Notes: generated by a model from the sequence alone, not told the origin. DNA of 64,000 bases from Rhizomonospora bruguierae (GCF_018397995.1 NZ_BBQH01000011.1:124001-188000), one strand, 5' to 3'. Counted from the stretch's first letter, positions 32,087 through 41,057 are shown. Numbers and translations are program-made.

Positions 32087-33829
32087 TCAGCTCTTCACGT
32101 ACATGTTCGGGAAGAACGGCATACCAACGGTGCCGTCACCCTCGGCGCCACCGATCGCGGTGCCCATGACGTTGGCCATCTTGTTGTAGTACAGCGGGAT
32201 GGCGACGTACTGGCCCATGATCTTCTCGTCCAGGGCCGCCCACTTCGCCGTGGACTCCTCCGCCGGGAGGTTGGCGGTGTCGTTGATCTCCTTGTCCAGC
32301 GCCGGGTCGCTCAGCATGCCCCAGCTCTGGCCCTCGTCGATGCTCTGCGAACGGAACAGCACCGGGAACCAGCTACCGCCGGACGGCCAGTCCGAGCACC
32401 AGCCAGCCGGGGACTGACCCATGTTCACGTTGGCGCTGTAGTCGCCCTTCTTGCCGCGCAGCTCCGCGGTGGTCACACCGATCGCCTTGACCGTGAAGCC
32501 GGCCTCCTTCAGCGCGTCCGCCCGGATCTGGCTGATCTGCTGGGTCACCGGCTTGGTGTTGTCGTAGTACCAGCTGACCTCGAAGCCGAGCTTGCCGGCG
32601 GCCTCGAGCATCTTCTTGGCCGCGGCCGGGTCACCCTTGCCCAGACCGGTCAGGTCCGCGACCGGGGTGTACTTCGTGTAGCCCGGCACGCTCGGCGGCA
32701 GAACCGTGCTGGCCGGCTCCGCGACGAACTCGTTCAGGCCCTGCGCGGTCCACAACTGGTCGTACGGGTACGCCTTGGCGACCGCCTTGCGCACCTCCAG
32801 CGGGATCTTGCGGGTGTCCAGCTGCCACACGATCGTGCAGGGGCTGTCGCCCTTGAGCAGCTGGGCCGACTTGGCGCCGTTCACCTGCGGAATCAGCGAC
32901 GCGTCCAGGTTGCCGTAGTTGATCGCGGCGGCGTCCGGGCCGTTGCTGTTGAGCACCTGCTGCTGGTTCTTGACGTCGTCGACGCCCCACTTGAACACCC
33001 AGGAGTCCACGTACTGGTGCCGCACCGGGTCGGTGTTCGGGTCCCAGTTCGGGTTCTTCTTGAGCTTCAACTCGGTACCCGGGCTGAACGCGTCGAACGC
33101 GTACGGGCCGGTCGAGATCGGGTGGTTCTTGTACTCCTGCTTGGTGTCCTTCGCCTGCGGGATCGGCGTGAACATCGGGAAGGACATGTAGAACGGCAGG
33201 TCCTGGAACGGCTGCGCGAGGTGGATCACGAGGGTGGTCGCGTCCGGGGTCTCCACGCCGGTGTAGTTGTCACCGCTGGCGTAGGGGCCCTTGTAGTTGT
33301 CGGCGTCCTTGAAGTAGGAGAGCTGGTACGAGGGGCCCTCGGCGTACACGTCGTGCGCGAACGACCGCTTGATCGCGTAGGCCAGGTCCTCGACCTTGAC
33401 CTCGCTGCCGTCCTCGTACTTGATCCCGGACTGCATCTTGAACGTCCAGGTCAGCTTGTCCTCGGAGACGGTACCCAGGTCCGTCAGGTCCGGCACCAGC
33501 ACCGGCTTGCCATCGCGGAGCGCGAACTGGGTCGGCGTGCGGAACAGCAGCTTGCCGATCTCGTTCGAGTCCACATAGTAGATGGCGGTCGGGTCCATCG
33601 TGCTCGGCGTCGACTGGGAGTAGACCGTGATGGTCCCGCCCTTCTTCGCGCCGGGCACCTCGGGCGCCGGGCCCTTGGCGTTCGGGTCCGTGGCACTCTG
33701 CTGGGTGGTGATCGCCCCGCCGCCGTCGGTGTTGCCGCTCCCCTGGTTCTTGGAGGACGGACTGCCGCAGCCAGCCGCCCCGAGGGCGACCGCGGCGGCG
33801 ACCGCCACGGCTACGTTCAATCGTCTCAC
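32087..33829 (-). CDS. Lipoprotein substrate-binding protein, SBP family 5
   Basis: A 580-residue lipoprotein with signal peptide and lipobox ALGAAGC (Cys21), a low-complexity Ser/Gly/Asn spacer, then the family 5 (DppA/OppA) fold. Recognisable parts are GGTITVYSQSTPSTMDPT, a FRTPTQFALRDGKPVLVPDLT region and TWTFKMQSGIKYEDGSEVKVEDLAYAIKRS (quoted family signature spans residues about 125-155; key residues W, Y, D, G, V, D). It delivers peptides or oligosaccharides to the DppB/DppC channel; GH4 and BadF genes downstream favour a sugar-containing ligand. Confidence 0.9.
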   Translation of the reverse strand: MRRLNVAVAVAAAVALGAAGCGSPSSKNQGSGNTDGGGAITTQQSATDPNAKGPAPEVPGAKKGGTITVYSQSTPSTMDPTAIYYVDSNEIGKLLFRTPTQFALRDGKPVLVPDLTDLGTVSEDKLTWTFKMQSGIKYEDGSEVKVEDLAYAIKRSFAHDVYAEGPSYQLSYFKDADNYKGPYASGDNYTGVETPDATTLVIHLAQPFQDLPFYMSFPMFTPIPQAKDTKQEYKNHPISTGPYAFDAFSPGTELKLKKNPNWDPNTDPVRHQYVDSWVFKWGVDDVKNQQQVLNSNGPDAAAINYGNLDASLIPQVNGAKSAQLLKGDSPCTIVWQLDTRKIPLEVRKAVAKAYPYDQLWTAQGLNEFVAEPASTVLPPSVPGYTKYTPVADLTGLGKGDPAAAKKMLEAAGKLGFEVSWYYDNTKPVTQQISQIRADALKEAGFTVKAIGVTTAELRGKKGDYSANVNMGQSPAGWCSDWPSGGSWFPVLFRSQSIDEGQSWGMLSDPALDKEINDTANLPAEESTAKWAALDEKIMGQYVAIPLYYNKMANVMGTAIGGAEGDGTVGMPFFPNMYVKS

Positions 33830-33877
33830 TCTTGCTCCTATCTCAACGTTCCCCTGGTGAACTTGAACCCAGCGCGG

Positions 33878-34906
33878 TCAGCGACGGGTCCGCGGGTCGA
33901 AGGCGTCCCGGACGGCGTCGCCGAGCAGGCTCAGCGCCAGGACGAGAATGGTGATGCCGAGCACGGGCAGCCACAGGTAGAGCGGGTCCGCGCGGTAGTA
34001 GTTGGTGGCCGAGGAGATCGTCACGCCCCAGGACGGGGTGGGCTCCACGAGGCCGACGCCGAGCACGGTCAGGCCGGCCTCCGCGACGATGTAGGCCGGC
34101 AGCGCCAGCGACGTGGAGATGACGATCGGGGCGACCAGGTTCGGCAGCAGTTCGCGGAAGAGCACCCGCCGGGTCGGCACGCCGAGCACCCGGGCGGCGG
34201 CGATGAACTCGCGCTCGCGGAGGCTGAGGACCTGGCCCCGGATCAGGCGGGCGAGGCTGGCCCAGCCGAAGAACGACAGCACCATGATGAGCGAGATGAA
34301 CCGGACCCGCGCCACGGTCTCCGGCGGTGCGCCCTCGGCGCCGCCGAACGCCTGCACCAGCAGCGCGGACGTGGCGATCGCGAACAGCAGGTAGGGCAGG
34401 CTCAGCACGAGGTCGATGAACCAGGACAGCACCCGGTCGACCCAGCCGCCGACGAAGCCGGCCACCAGGCCGATCACGATGCCGATGATCGTGGTGATGA
34501 CCGTGGCCGTGGCACCGACGATCAGCGACGGGCGCGCGCCGTAGACCCATCGGGCGAACAGGTCCCGGCCCAGCCGCGGCTCGATGCCGAACCAGTGGTC
34601 GCTGGTCGTCCCGATGGTCGGGTAGCCGAACGGGTCGATCATGTCCATGTGGTACGCGGTCGGGCTCTGCCCCTCGAGCTTCGCCAGCAGCGGGGCGAAG
34701 ATAGCGATCAACACGTAGATCGCCGCGATGACCGCACAGGTCATCGCCACCTTGTCCTGCCGAAGCCGGATCAGGGCGATCCTCGTCGGGGACTTGCTCT
34801 CCGCCTTGCGGACGGGCGGCATCCCCTCTTCCGCCGCAACGGTCGTGGACGAAGCGCCCATGGGCGCAGTGTCAGGACCCGTGAGCGTCGGCTCCACGCG
34901 TGGCAC
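33878..34906 (-). CDS. ABC transporter permease (DppC/OppC-like)
   Basis: The 342-residue permease has a long hydrophilic N-terminus (about 50 residues), a first helix VAMTCAVIAAIYVLIAIFAP, the OppC-type external region GTTSDHWFGIEPRLGRDLFAR and the EAA loop REREFIAAARVLGVPTRRVLFRELLP. It ends with DAVRDAFDPRTRR, as DppC proteins do. It is the first gene of the operon, upstream of the binding-protein gene. This differs from the usual order where the binding protein leads. Confidence 0.9.
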   Translation of the reverse strand: MPRVEPTLTGPDTAPMGASSTTVAAEEGMPPVRKAESKSPTRIALIRLRQDKVAMTCAVIAAIYVLIAIFAPLLAKLEGQSPTAYHMDMIDPFGYPTIGTTSDHWFGIEPRLGRDLFARWVYGARPSLIVGATATVITTIIGIVIGLVAGFVGGWVDRVLSWFIDLVLSLPYLLFAIATSALLVQAFGGAEGAPPETVARVRFISLIMVLSFFGWASLARLIRGQVLSLREREFIAAARVLGVPTRRVLFRELLPNLVAPIVISTSLALPAYIVAEAGLTVLGVGLVEPTPSWGVTISSATNYYRADPLYLWLPVLGITILVLALSLLGDAVRDAFDPRTRR

Positions 34907-35509
34907 CTCCAGATCAGGCCGTCACATTGAGCCTTCGTGCACCTAAGTAAGGGCTGCCCATGCGCGCCGTGAGGAACAAGCTAGCTCCAACGCGCCGGCC
35001 ACGAAATAGTCCCGCGCATCGGTCAGATAACAGCTCGGTCACCTTCACGACAGATAGTGTCACAAGCCGGCCCACGAGCGGCCACCGACCTCCGGCGCCC
35101 AACCCGCACCTTAAGTGCGATTAAGCCAGGTTAGTGGCTTTTGTCGTGCGACCCGGCGGACCCCTGATACGCAAGTGACTACGCACGGCGACGTGGCGTT
35201 GGTCACATCGACGCCCGTCCACCCCGGCAACGCCGATCCGCCGATCCCGGTCGTGCGGTGCCCGGTTCGGCCGCGTTCGCCCAGCTTGGAGCCAGCGCAA
35301 CCCCGGGATCGACGCGGGGCGTGACCGGCGGCGACGCTGAAAGTTTCGGAGTCCGAGGCGAAACTGATCGACACGTAGAAATGCTTGACCGCGCCGTGAC
35401 CGACTGACTACCGTGCCGGTATTTCCGAAATGTTTCTGAAAGGTCGTGCCGCCCGGCGCCGGTCCGGCGCCGGGATCCCCGCCGCGTCCCCGTCGCCCGG
35501 AGGTTCGCC
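34907..35509. other. 603-bp divergent intergenic region
   Basis: No credible gene lies here. Relative to the window it is AT-rich around 34930-35140, with an inverted CTTAA-N6-TTAAG near 35112-35127, and should hold the promoter of the minus-strand importer operon, which I cannot place with confidence. The right part contains the GH115 promoter and operators described separately. Confidence 0.6.
35339..35436 (+). promoter_or_regulatory. GH115 promoter with two GAAA-N-TTTC operators
   Basis: TTGACC (35385-35390) and TACCGT (35409-35414) are spaced 18 bp and fit an actinobacterial housekeeping promoter. GAAATGTTTC at 35427-35436 lies just past the predicted start and is identical to the 10-mer in the esterase promoter (2874-2883). 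GAAAGTTTC at 35339-35347 is a second, upstream box. The layout fits repression by a LacI-type regulator, plausibly the one at 1810. Confidence 0.65.
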
Positions 35510-38500
35510 ATGCCCAGCAAGCCCGTTGGCTTACCGGTGCGTGGCGCGCGGCTACTCGCGGCCGCGCTGCCGCTGGTGATCATCGGAAGCGCCGCCCCCG
35601 CCGGCGCCACACCCGCCGCGGCTCGCCCCGCCCACGCCCCGACGGACGGGCTCATGGGTCTGGTGCCCGAGGCCGACCGCTACCTGTCCACGCTGCCCGA
35701 GCCGGACCGGTTCCCGCTGGTCGCCGGCGGCCGGGCGGCGACCATCGTGGTCAGCGCCGCCGACCACCCCGGCGTGCTCCGGGTCGTCGGCGACCTCCAG
35801 ACGGACATCGAGAAGGTGACCGGCGTGCAGCCGGCGATCTCGGTCGACACCGTGCCCACGACCGGCGAGGTGGTGCTGGTCGGCACGATCGGGCGCAGCC
35901 CGCTGATCGACCGGCTGGTGAGCACCGGGCGCCTCGACGTGCGCGGCGTCGCCGGCCGGTGGGAGACGACGATCGAGCAGGTCATCGCCGACCCGCTGCC
36001 CGGCCTGCGCCGGGCGTTCGTCATCGCCGGCAGCGACCAGCGCGGCACGATCTACGGCGCGTACGACGTGTCGAAGCAGATCGGCGTCTCGCCGTACTGG
36101 TTCTGGGACGACGTCGTGCCCCGCCACCAGGACGCGCTGTACGTGCTGCCGGGCCGGCACAGCCAGGGCACCCCGGCGGTCAGGTACCGCGGATTCTTCA
36201 TCAACGACGAGAACCCGGCGCTCGGGCGGTGGGCGCCCCGGTTCTTCGGCCCGGGCCTGGCGCCCGGCTACCCCGACGGGTTCACCAGCGGGTTCTTCGC
36301 CCGGGTCTTCGAGACGATGCTGCGGCTGAAGGCGAACTACCTGTGGCCGGCGGTCTGGGGCCGGGCGTTCGCCGAGGACGACCCGGCCAACCACGCCACG
36401 GCCAAGGCGTACGGCGTGGTCATGGGCACCTCGCACGAGGCGCCGATGATGCGCGGCATCGAGGAGTGGAACCGGCACGCCGTGGCCGCGCAGCGGGACG
36501 CCGCCGGGAACATCACGGTGCCCGGGCACGACCCGTACGGCGGCACCGGCGAGTGGAGCTTCCGGCGCAACGCCGAGGCGATCAAGGCGTACTGGCGGGA
36601 CGGCGTCCGGCGGATGGCGGACGGGGACTTCGCGGGCGTGGTCACGCTCGGCATGCGCGGCAACGGCGACGTGAGCCTGCCCGACGGCGACGGCATCGAG
36701 TTGATGCAGCAGATCATCGCCGCCCAGCGCGAGATCCTCGCCGACCAGACCGGCGCGGACCTCACCTCGATCCCGCAGGTCTGGACCCTCTACAAGGAGG
36801 TGCAGCGGTACTGGGACAAGGGGCTGCGGGCGCCGGACGACGTGACCGTGGTCTTCACCGACGACAACTGGGGCAACCTGCGCAAGCTGCCCGACCCGAG
36901 CGCGCCGCGGCGGGCCGGTGGGTACGGGATGTACTACCACTTCGACTACGTGGGCGGCGGCCGCAGCTACAAGTGGGTCGACACCACCCAGTTGCCGAAC
37001 ACCTGGGACCAGCTCAACCAGGCGTACCGGTACGGCGTGGACCGGCTGTGGGTGGTCAACGTCGGTGACCTGAAGAACGAGGAGCTGCCGTTGCAGTTCT
37101 TCCTCGACTACGCGTGGGATCCGGCGAAGCTCCCGCTGGAGCGGCTCGGCGACTGGGAGCGGCGGTACGCGGCGCAGAACTTCGGCCCCGAGCGGGCGGC
37201 CGCCATCGCCGACCTGCTGCACGAATACGGGACGCTCCAGTCGCGGCGCAAGCCGGAACTGCTCAACCGCAAGATCAGCGTGGCCCCGGCGAAGGACATC
37301 ACCACCGACTCCTCGGCGGTGGTCTACGACGACCAGGCCAACCCGTTCAGCCTGACCAACTACCGGGAGATGGACCGGGTGACCGCGCGGTGGCAGCGGC
37401 TCTCGGCCAGGGCACAGGCGGTCGGCCGGTCGCTGCCGGCGGCCGCGCAGGACGCGTACTACCAACTGGTGCTCTACCAGATCAAGGCGACGGCGAACCT
37501 GTACGCGCTGCGGCAGGCCGAGTTCACCAACATCCTGTACGCGGCGCAGGGGCGGGCCGCCACCAACGACCTGGCGGCCACCGCGGAGGCCCGGTTCGCC
37601 GACGACCAGGCGATGTCGGACTACTACAACACCACGCTGGCCGGCGGCAAGTGGAAGGACTTCCAGACCCAGCCGCACATCGGCTACGGCGACGTGACCC
37701 GGTACGGGCCGAACGCGCCATGGCAGCAGCCCGAACTGAACAACGAGGCGCTGCCGGACGTCATCTTCCCGGCGGTGAGGCGGATCGAGGTGCCGGCCGC
37801 GGCCGACCTGGGCGTGGCGATCGACGGCTCGCGGCAGTGGTGGCCGGACGCCGCGGCACCGGATACGCCGCCGCCGGCCGTGCTGCCCTCGTTCAGCCCG
37901 TACCAGAGCCAGCCGGGCCAGTACATCGAGGTGTTCAACCGCGGCGCGACGCCGTTCACCTACACCATCCGGGCCGGGCAGCCGTGGGTGCGGGTGTCGA
38001 GCGCCGCCGGCCGGGTGGAGAAACAGATCCGTGCGTCCGTGTCGGTGGACTGGCAGCGGGCACCGCGCGGGATCACCCGGGTACCCATCACGGTCACCGG
38101 GGCCGGCAGGAGCGTGGTGGTCGAGGCCATCGTGGACAACTCGCTGGCCGGCGCGCGGGTGCGCGGCTTCGTCGAGGCCAACGGGTACGTGTCGATCGAG
38201 GCGGACCACTACACCACGGCGGCCGGCCGGGCCGGCGTCACGTGGCAACGGATCCCGGACATCGGCCGCACGGGCGCCGGCATGGCGGCGATCCCGGTCA
38301 CCACGCCGAGCGTGACGCCGGGCGGGAACTCGCCACGCCTGGAGTACACGGTCACGACCACCCGGGGCGGGCCGGTGTCGATCACGGCGTACCTCTCCCC
38401 GCGCAACCCGACGCTGTCGCCGGCCGGGCTCCGGTACGCGATCTCGGTGGACGACCAGGCGCCGCAGATCGTCAACATCACCACGGCGACCGGCGCGAAC

Positions 38501-38722
38501 GACACCACGATGAACCGGCAGTGGGAGCGCAACACCTCCGACAACGTCAACCGCACGACCACGACGCACGTGCTCGCCGGCCCGGGCGTCCACACGATCA
38601 AGTTCTGGCTGGTGGACCCGACGGTGGTCCTGCAGAACCTGGTGCTCGACACGGGCGGACCCGCGGGTAGCGGCGTCGCCGACAGCTACCTCGGGCCGCC
38701 GGAGAGCCGGCGCCTGGGATAG
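35510..38722 (+). CDS. Secreted GH115 xylan alpha-glucuronidase
   Basis: The 1070-residue secreted enzyme has a signal peptide (MPSKPVGLPVRGARLLAAAL onward, cleavage near residue 35-44). The GH115 N-terminal and TIM-barrel catalytic regions follow: SDQRGTIYGAYDVSKQIGVS, RYRGFFINDENPAL, KANYLWPAVWG, GVVMGTSHEAPMMR and VFTDDNWGN. The C-terminal beta-sandwich (about 830-1070) contains VRGFVEANGYVSIEADHY. GH115 enzymes remove (4-O-methyl)glucuronic acid from polymeric xylan. GGAGG lies 7 nt before ATG 35510. Unlike the esterase it has no CBM2. Its shared operator suggests co-expression with that esterase. Confidence 0.9.
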   Translation: MPSKPVGLPVRGARLLAAALPLVIIGSAAPAGATPAAARPAHAPTDGLMGLVPEADRYLSTLPEPDRFPLVAGGRAATIVVSAADHPGVLRVVGDLQTDIEKVTGVQPAISVDTVPTTGEVVLVGTIGRSPLIDRLVSTGRLDVRGVAGRWETTIEQVIADPLPGLRRAFVIAGSDQRGTIYGAYDVSKQIGVSPYWFWDDVVPRHQDALYVLPGRHSQGTPAVRYRGFFINDENPALGRWAPRFFGPGLAPGYPDGFTSGFFARVFETMLRLKANYLWPAVWGRAFAEDDPANHATAKAYGVVMGTSHEAPMMRGIEEWNRHAVAAQRDAAGNITVPGHDPYGGTGEWSFRRNAEAIKAYWRDGVRRMADGDFAGVVTLGMRGNGDVSLPDGDGIELMQQIIAAQREILADQTGADLTSIPQVWTLYKEVQRYWDKGLRAPDDVTVVFTDDNWGNLRKLPDPSAPRRAGGYGMYYHFDYVGGGRSYKWVDTTQLPNTWDQLNQAYRYGVDRLWVVNVGDLKNEELPLQFFLDYAWDPAKLPLERLGDWERRYAAQNFGPERAAAIADLLHEYGTLQSRRKPELLNRKISVAPAKDITTDSSAVVYDDQANPFSLTNYREMDRVTARWQRLSARAQAVGRSLPAAAQDAYYQLVLYQIKATANLYALRQAEFTNILYAAQGRAATNDLAATAEARFADDQAMSDYYNTTLAGGKWKDFQTQPHIGYGDVTRYGPNAPWQQPELNNEALPDVIFPAVRRIEVPAAADLGVAIDGSRQWWPDAAAPDTPPPAVLPSFSPYQSQPGQYIEVFNRGATPFTYTIRAGQPWVRVSSAAGRVEKQIRASVSVDWQRAPRGITRVPITVTGAGRSVVVEAIVDNSLAGARVRGFVEANGYVSIEADHYTTAAGRAGVTWQRIPDIGRTGAGMAAIPVTTPSVTPGGNSPRLEYTVTTTRGGPVSITAYLSPRNPTLSPAGLRYAISVDDQAPQIVNITTATGANDTTMNRQWERNTSDNVNRTTTTHVLAGPGVHTIKFWLVDPTVVLQNLVLDTGGPAGSGVADSYLGPPESRRLG

Positions 38723-38736
38723 CAGCGGCGGGTGAC

Positions 38737-38768
38737 GGCGGGGAGGGGCGCCCACGACCCTCCCCGCC
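38737..38768. terminator. Bidirectional hairpin, 11-bp stem
   Basis: GGCGGGGAGGG (38737-38747) pairs exactly with 38758-38768 over a 10-nt loop. It lies between the convergent GH115 and redoxin genes. Confidence 0.7.
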
Positions 38769-38774
38769 CCCGCG

Positions 38775-39305
38775 TCAGCGGGCCGCCCGCGCGTGCGCCA
38801 GCAACTCGTCCACCGACCACTGGTCGTCGGCGTGCGCGCCGCGCTTGCTCGCGACGATCCGGCCGTCCGGCGCGAGGAGGAAGTCGCCGGGCAGGCCGAA
38901 CCGCCCCCCGGCGGGGCGCGCGGACGGCGCCTTCGCCCGGCCGGTCAGCAGCAGCCGCAGGGTGCGACCCACGCCGCGCAGGATGGCCGGCCAGGCCCGC
39001 GGGTCGAGCAGGGCGCGCGGGGACGATTCGATCCCGTACTCGCGGTACCGGCGCTTCTGCGGGTCCGCGATGGCCACGAACGGCAGGTCGGCGACGTGCT
39101 CGCGCAGTTCCTCCGCCGGCGTGTGGAACACGACCACCTCGCGGACGCCCGCGGCCTCGATCTCCGCGTGCCGGAGCACGAACTGGCGCAGGTGCAGATG
39201 GCAGACCGGGCAGCCGGCGAACCGGCGGAACTGGAGGTGCACCAGGCGCTCCGGGTCCGGAACGGGCACCGCCTCGCCGGTGACGCTCTCCCACGTGTCG
39301 TCCAT
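38775..39305 (-). CDS. Peroxiredoxin-like redoxin with CPVC motif
   Basis: A 176-residue thioredoxin-fold protein of the AhpC/TSA-like (PRXL2) group. FRRFAGCPVCHLHLRQF (about residues 26-42) carries the CxxC, with VVVFHTPAEELREHV and FLLAPDGRIVASKRGAHADDQW later. It probably reduces or senses disulfides or peroxides; the family's substrate is uncertain. ATG 39305 has a GGAGGGATC site. It is divergent from a TetR gene across a palindromic operator and may be the regulator's target. Confidence 0.8.
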   Translation of the reverse strand: MDDTWESVTGEAVPVPDPERLVHLQFRRFAGCPVCHLHLRQFVLRHAEIEAAGVREVVVFHTPAEELREHVADLPFVAIADPQKRRYREYGIESSPRALLDPRAWPAILRGVGRTLRLLLTGRAKAPSARPAGGRFGLPGDFLLAPDGRIVASKRGAHADDQWSVDELLAHARAAR

Positions 39306-39321
39306 GATCCCTCCCCGTGTG

Positions 39322-39361
39322 CGTACAACGTACTCCTACGAGTATAGGCGTACTCTGTACG
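39322..39361. promoter_or_regulatory. 40-bp imperfect palindrome, TetR operator candidate
   Basis: Arms CGTACA (39322-39327) and TGTACG (39356-39361) frame inner matches GTAC/GTAC and CCTA/TAGG, symmetric about 39341.5, with 14 of 20 base pairs complementary. It lies between the divergent redoxin and TetR genes. Confidence 0.6.
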
Positions 39362-39417
39362 CTGAACTGCCCGGCCGGCGGGGAGCCGGCACGGATCCCG
39401 GAGAAACCGAAAAGGTC

Positions 39418-40044
39418 ATGCCCCGTCCCCGCTCCCTGACCGACACCGCGATCGCCACCGCCGCGCTCGCCGTCATCGACCGCGCCGGCCCCGACGCCCT
39501 GTCCATGCGGACGGTCGCCAAGGAACTGGGCGTCGGCACGATGTCGCTCTACCGGTACGTGCCGGACCGGGGCACCGTGGAGCGGCTCGTGGTCGACCTG
39601 GTGCTCGACGGCGTCGACATCACCCCGCCACCCACCCCGGACTGGCGCGCCGCCCTCACCGAACTGATCCGCCGGTGCCGGGCCGCGGTCCGGGCACACC
39701 TGGCCGTCGTACCGTTGGTGCAGGCCCACCGGCACCACTCGCCGGGCGTGCTGCGCTGGGCCGAGGCGATGCTGGCCGTGCTCACCGACGCCGGATTCGC
39801 CGGCCGGCATCGGGTTGTGGTGTTCCGGGCGGTGCTCAGCTACGTCATCGGCGCGCTGGAGAACGAGTACCGGGCGCCGCTGGCCGGCTCCGGCACCGCG
39901 GCGATGGCCGCCCTGCCCGACCGCCGCCACCCCTTCCTCGCCGAGACGGCCCGAACCGCCGCGACGATAGGTCCGGACGAGGAATTCGAGGGTGGGCTGG
40001 CCCTCCTGCTGGCCGGGATCGCCGCTACCATCGACCACTCGTGA
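39418..40044 (+). CDS. TetR-family regulator
   Basis: The 208-residue regulator has an N-terminal helix-turn-helix (TIATAALAVIDRAG to MRTVAKELGVGTMSLYRYVPD, residues 10-50) and a TetR_C-type C-terminal domain. Helix spacing fits the TetR/AcrR family that responds to small hydrophobic ligands. ATG 39418 is preceded by GAAAAGGTC. It probably controls itself and the divergent redoxin through the palindrome at 39322-39361. Its TGA is contained in the first GTGA of a repeat array, which separates it from an AraC gene. Confidence 0.85.
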   Translation: MPRPRSLTDTAIATAALAVIDRAGPDALSMRTVAKELGVGTMSLYRYVPDRGTVERLVVDLVLDGVDITPPPTPDWRAALTELIRRCRAAVRAHLAVVPLVQAHRHHSPGVLRWAEAMLAVLTDAGFAGRHRVVVFRAVLSYVIGALENEYRAPLAGSGTAAMAALPDRRHPFLAETARTAATIGPDEEFEGGLALLLAGIAATIDHS

Positions 40045-40208
40045 GCGCGAGGAGCGCCCGGAGCGCGCCGGGCCGCAGGACCGGCGACCGCGCAGGAAGC
40101 ACCGCAGTCGCGAACGAAAGGCAAACACCGTGAGCGCGCGGAGCGCGCCGACCGCAGGACCGGCGACCGCGCAGGAAGCACCGCAGTCGCGAACGAAAGG
40201 CGAGCACC
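40041..40208 (+). repeat. Two tandem mini-cistron repeats (89 bp and 79 bp)
   Basis: The first unit (40041-40129) is full length and encodes a 30-residue peptide (begins MSARSARSAPGRRTGDRAG, ends VANERQTP) stopping at the GTGA of the second unit. The second unit (40130-40208) lacks 10 bp, so its frame no longer ends at the downstream GTGA. It still ends in GCGAACGAAAGGCGAGCACC before GTG 40209 of the AraC gene. Sequence and placement match the array at 15085-15351. Confidence 0.88.
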
Positions 40209-41057
40209 GTGAGTGTTGTCACCGAGTTGCTGACCGAGCTGCACACGGTTACCCGGTACCACCGTCGATACGAGCTGTCCGCGCCCCGGGAGGTGGCCCC
40301 GGTCCCGATGGCGCTGTTCCACTTCGTGGCGACCGGCCGGGCGTCGGTGCACGGCCTGGGCGAGGCGCGCCGGCTGCACGCCGGCGACCTGGTCGTGGTG
40401 CCGAACGGGCTCGGTCACCGGCTGCGCCACGACCCCGACGGTGAGCGGACCGTGCTGCTCAGCGGCGGCACCGCCTTCGACCCGGCCGACCCCGCCGCGC
40501 TGGCCCTTCTGCCGGACCTGCTTGTGGTGCCGGTCGGTGAGGGCTGGCTCGGCCCGCTGCTGGCCGGCCCCGAGGCGGCGAACCTGCCGCCGCACACCGC
40601 CGCGATGGTCCCCGCGCTGATGGACGGGTTGGTCGGGCACGCGATCCGGGTCTGGCTGCTGGAGCACCCGCGGGCGCTGCGGGGGTACGCGGCGGCGCTG
40701 CGGGACGACCACCTCGGCCGGGCGCTGGACTCGATGCACCGCCACCCCACCCGGCCGTGGACGGTGGCGAGCCTGGCGGCGCAGGCGCGGCTGTCCCGCT
40801 CCGAGTTCGCCCAGCGCTTCACCGACCAGGTCGGCAGCACCCCGATGGCGTACCTCACCGGCCTGCGGATGCGGCTCGCCACCGACCTCATCGTCCACGA
40901 GAGACTGTCCACGGCGGAGGCTGCCGCCGCCACCGGGTACGGCTCGGCGGTCGCGTTCAGCCGGGCCTACAAACGCGCCACCGGGCGCTCCGCCGAGGCC
41001 ACCCGCCGGCCCAGGGCCGCCCGTTCCCGGGTCGCCGGCAATCTCCCCGGCGCCTGA
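40209..41057 (+). CDS. AraC-family regulator with cupin sensor
   Basis: The 282-residue protein has an N-terminal cupin (residues 10-95, including LHAGDLVVVPNGLGHRLRHD) of the AraC_binding_2/cupin_6 type. Its C-terminal double helix-turn-helix (about 165-270) includes ARLSRSEFAQRFTDQVGSTPMAYLT and EAAAATGYGSAVAFSRAYKRATG. Such regulators often control reductases or antibiotic tolerance genes. Start GTG 40209 immediately follows the repeat array, which supplies its GAAAGG ribosome site. Without the repeats the TetR stop would overlap this GTG. Confidence 0.85.
   Translation: MSVVTELLTELHTVTRYHRRYELSAPREVAPVPMALFHFVATGRASVHGLGEARRLHAGDLVVVPNGLGHRLRHDPDGERTVLLSGGTAFDPADPAALALLPDLLVVPVGEGWLGPLLAGPEAANLPPHTAAMVPALMDGLVGHAIRVWLLEHPRALRGYAAALRDDHLGRALDSMHRHPTRPWTVASLAAQARLSRSEFAQRFTDQVGSTPMAYLTGLRMRLATDLIVHERLSTAEAAAATGYGSAVAFSRAYKRATGRSAEATRRPRAARSRVAGNLPGA

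Noticed and set aside
27278-34930. Long plus-strand frames over the importer operon (27278-30994 and 31994-34930)
   Set aside because: Both are antisense to well-recognised ABC transporter genes and contain only shadow-type composition.
35552-38755. A 1067-codon minus-strand frame
   Set aside because: Exact antisense shadow of the GH115 gene, with no recognisable domain.
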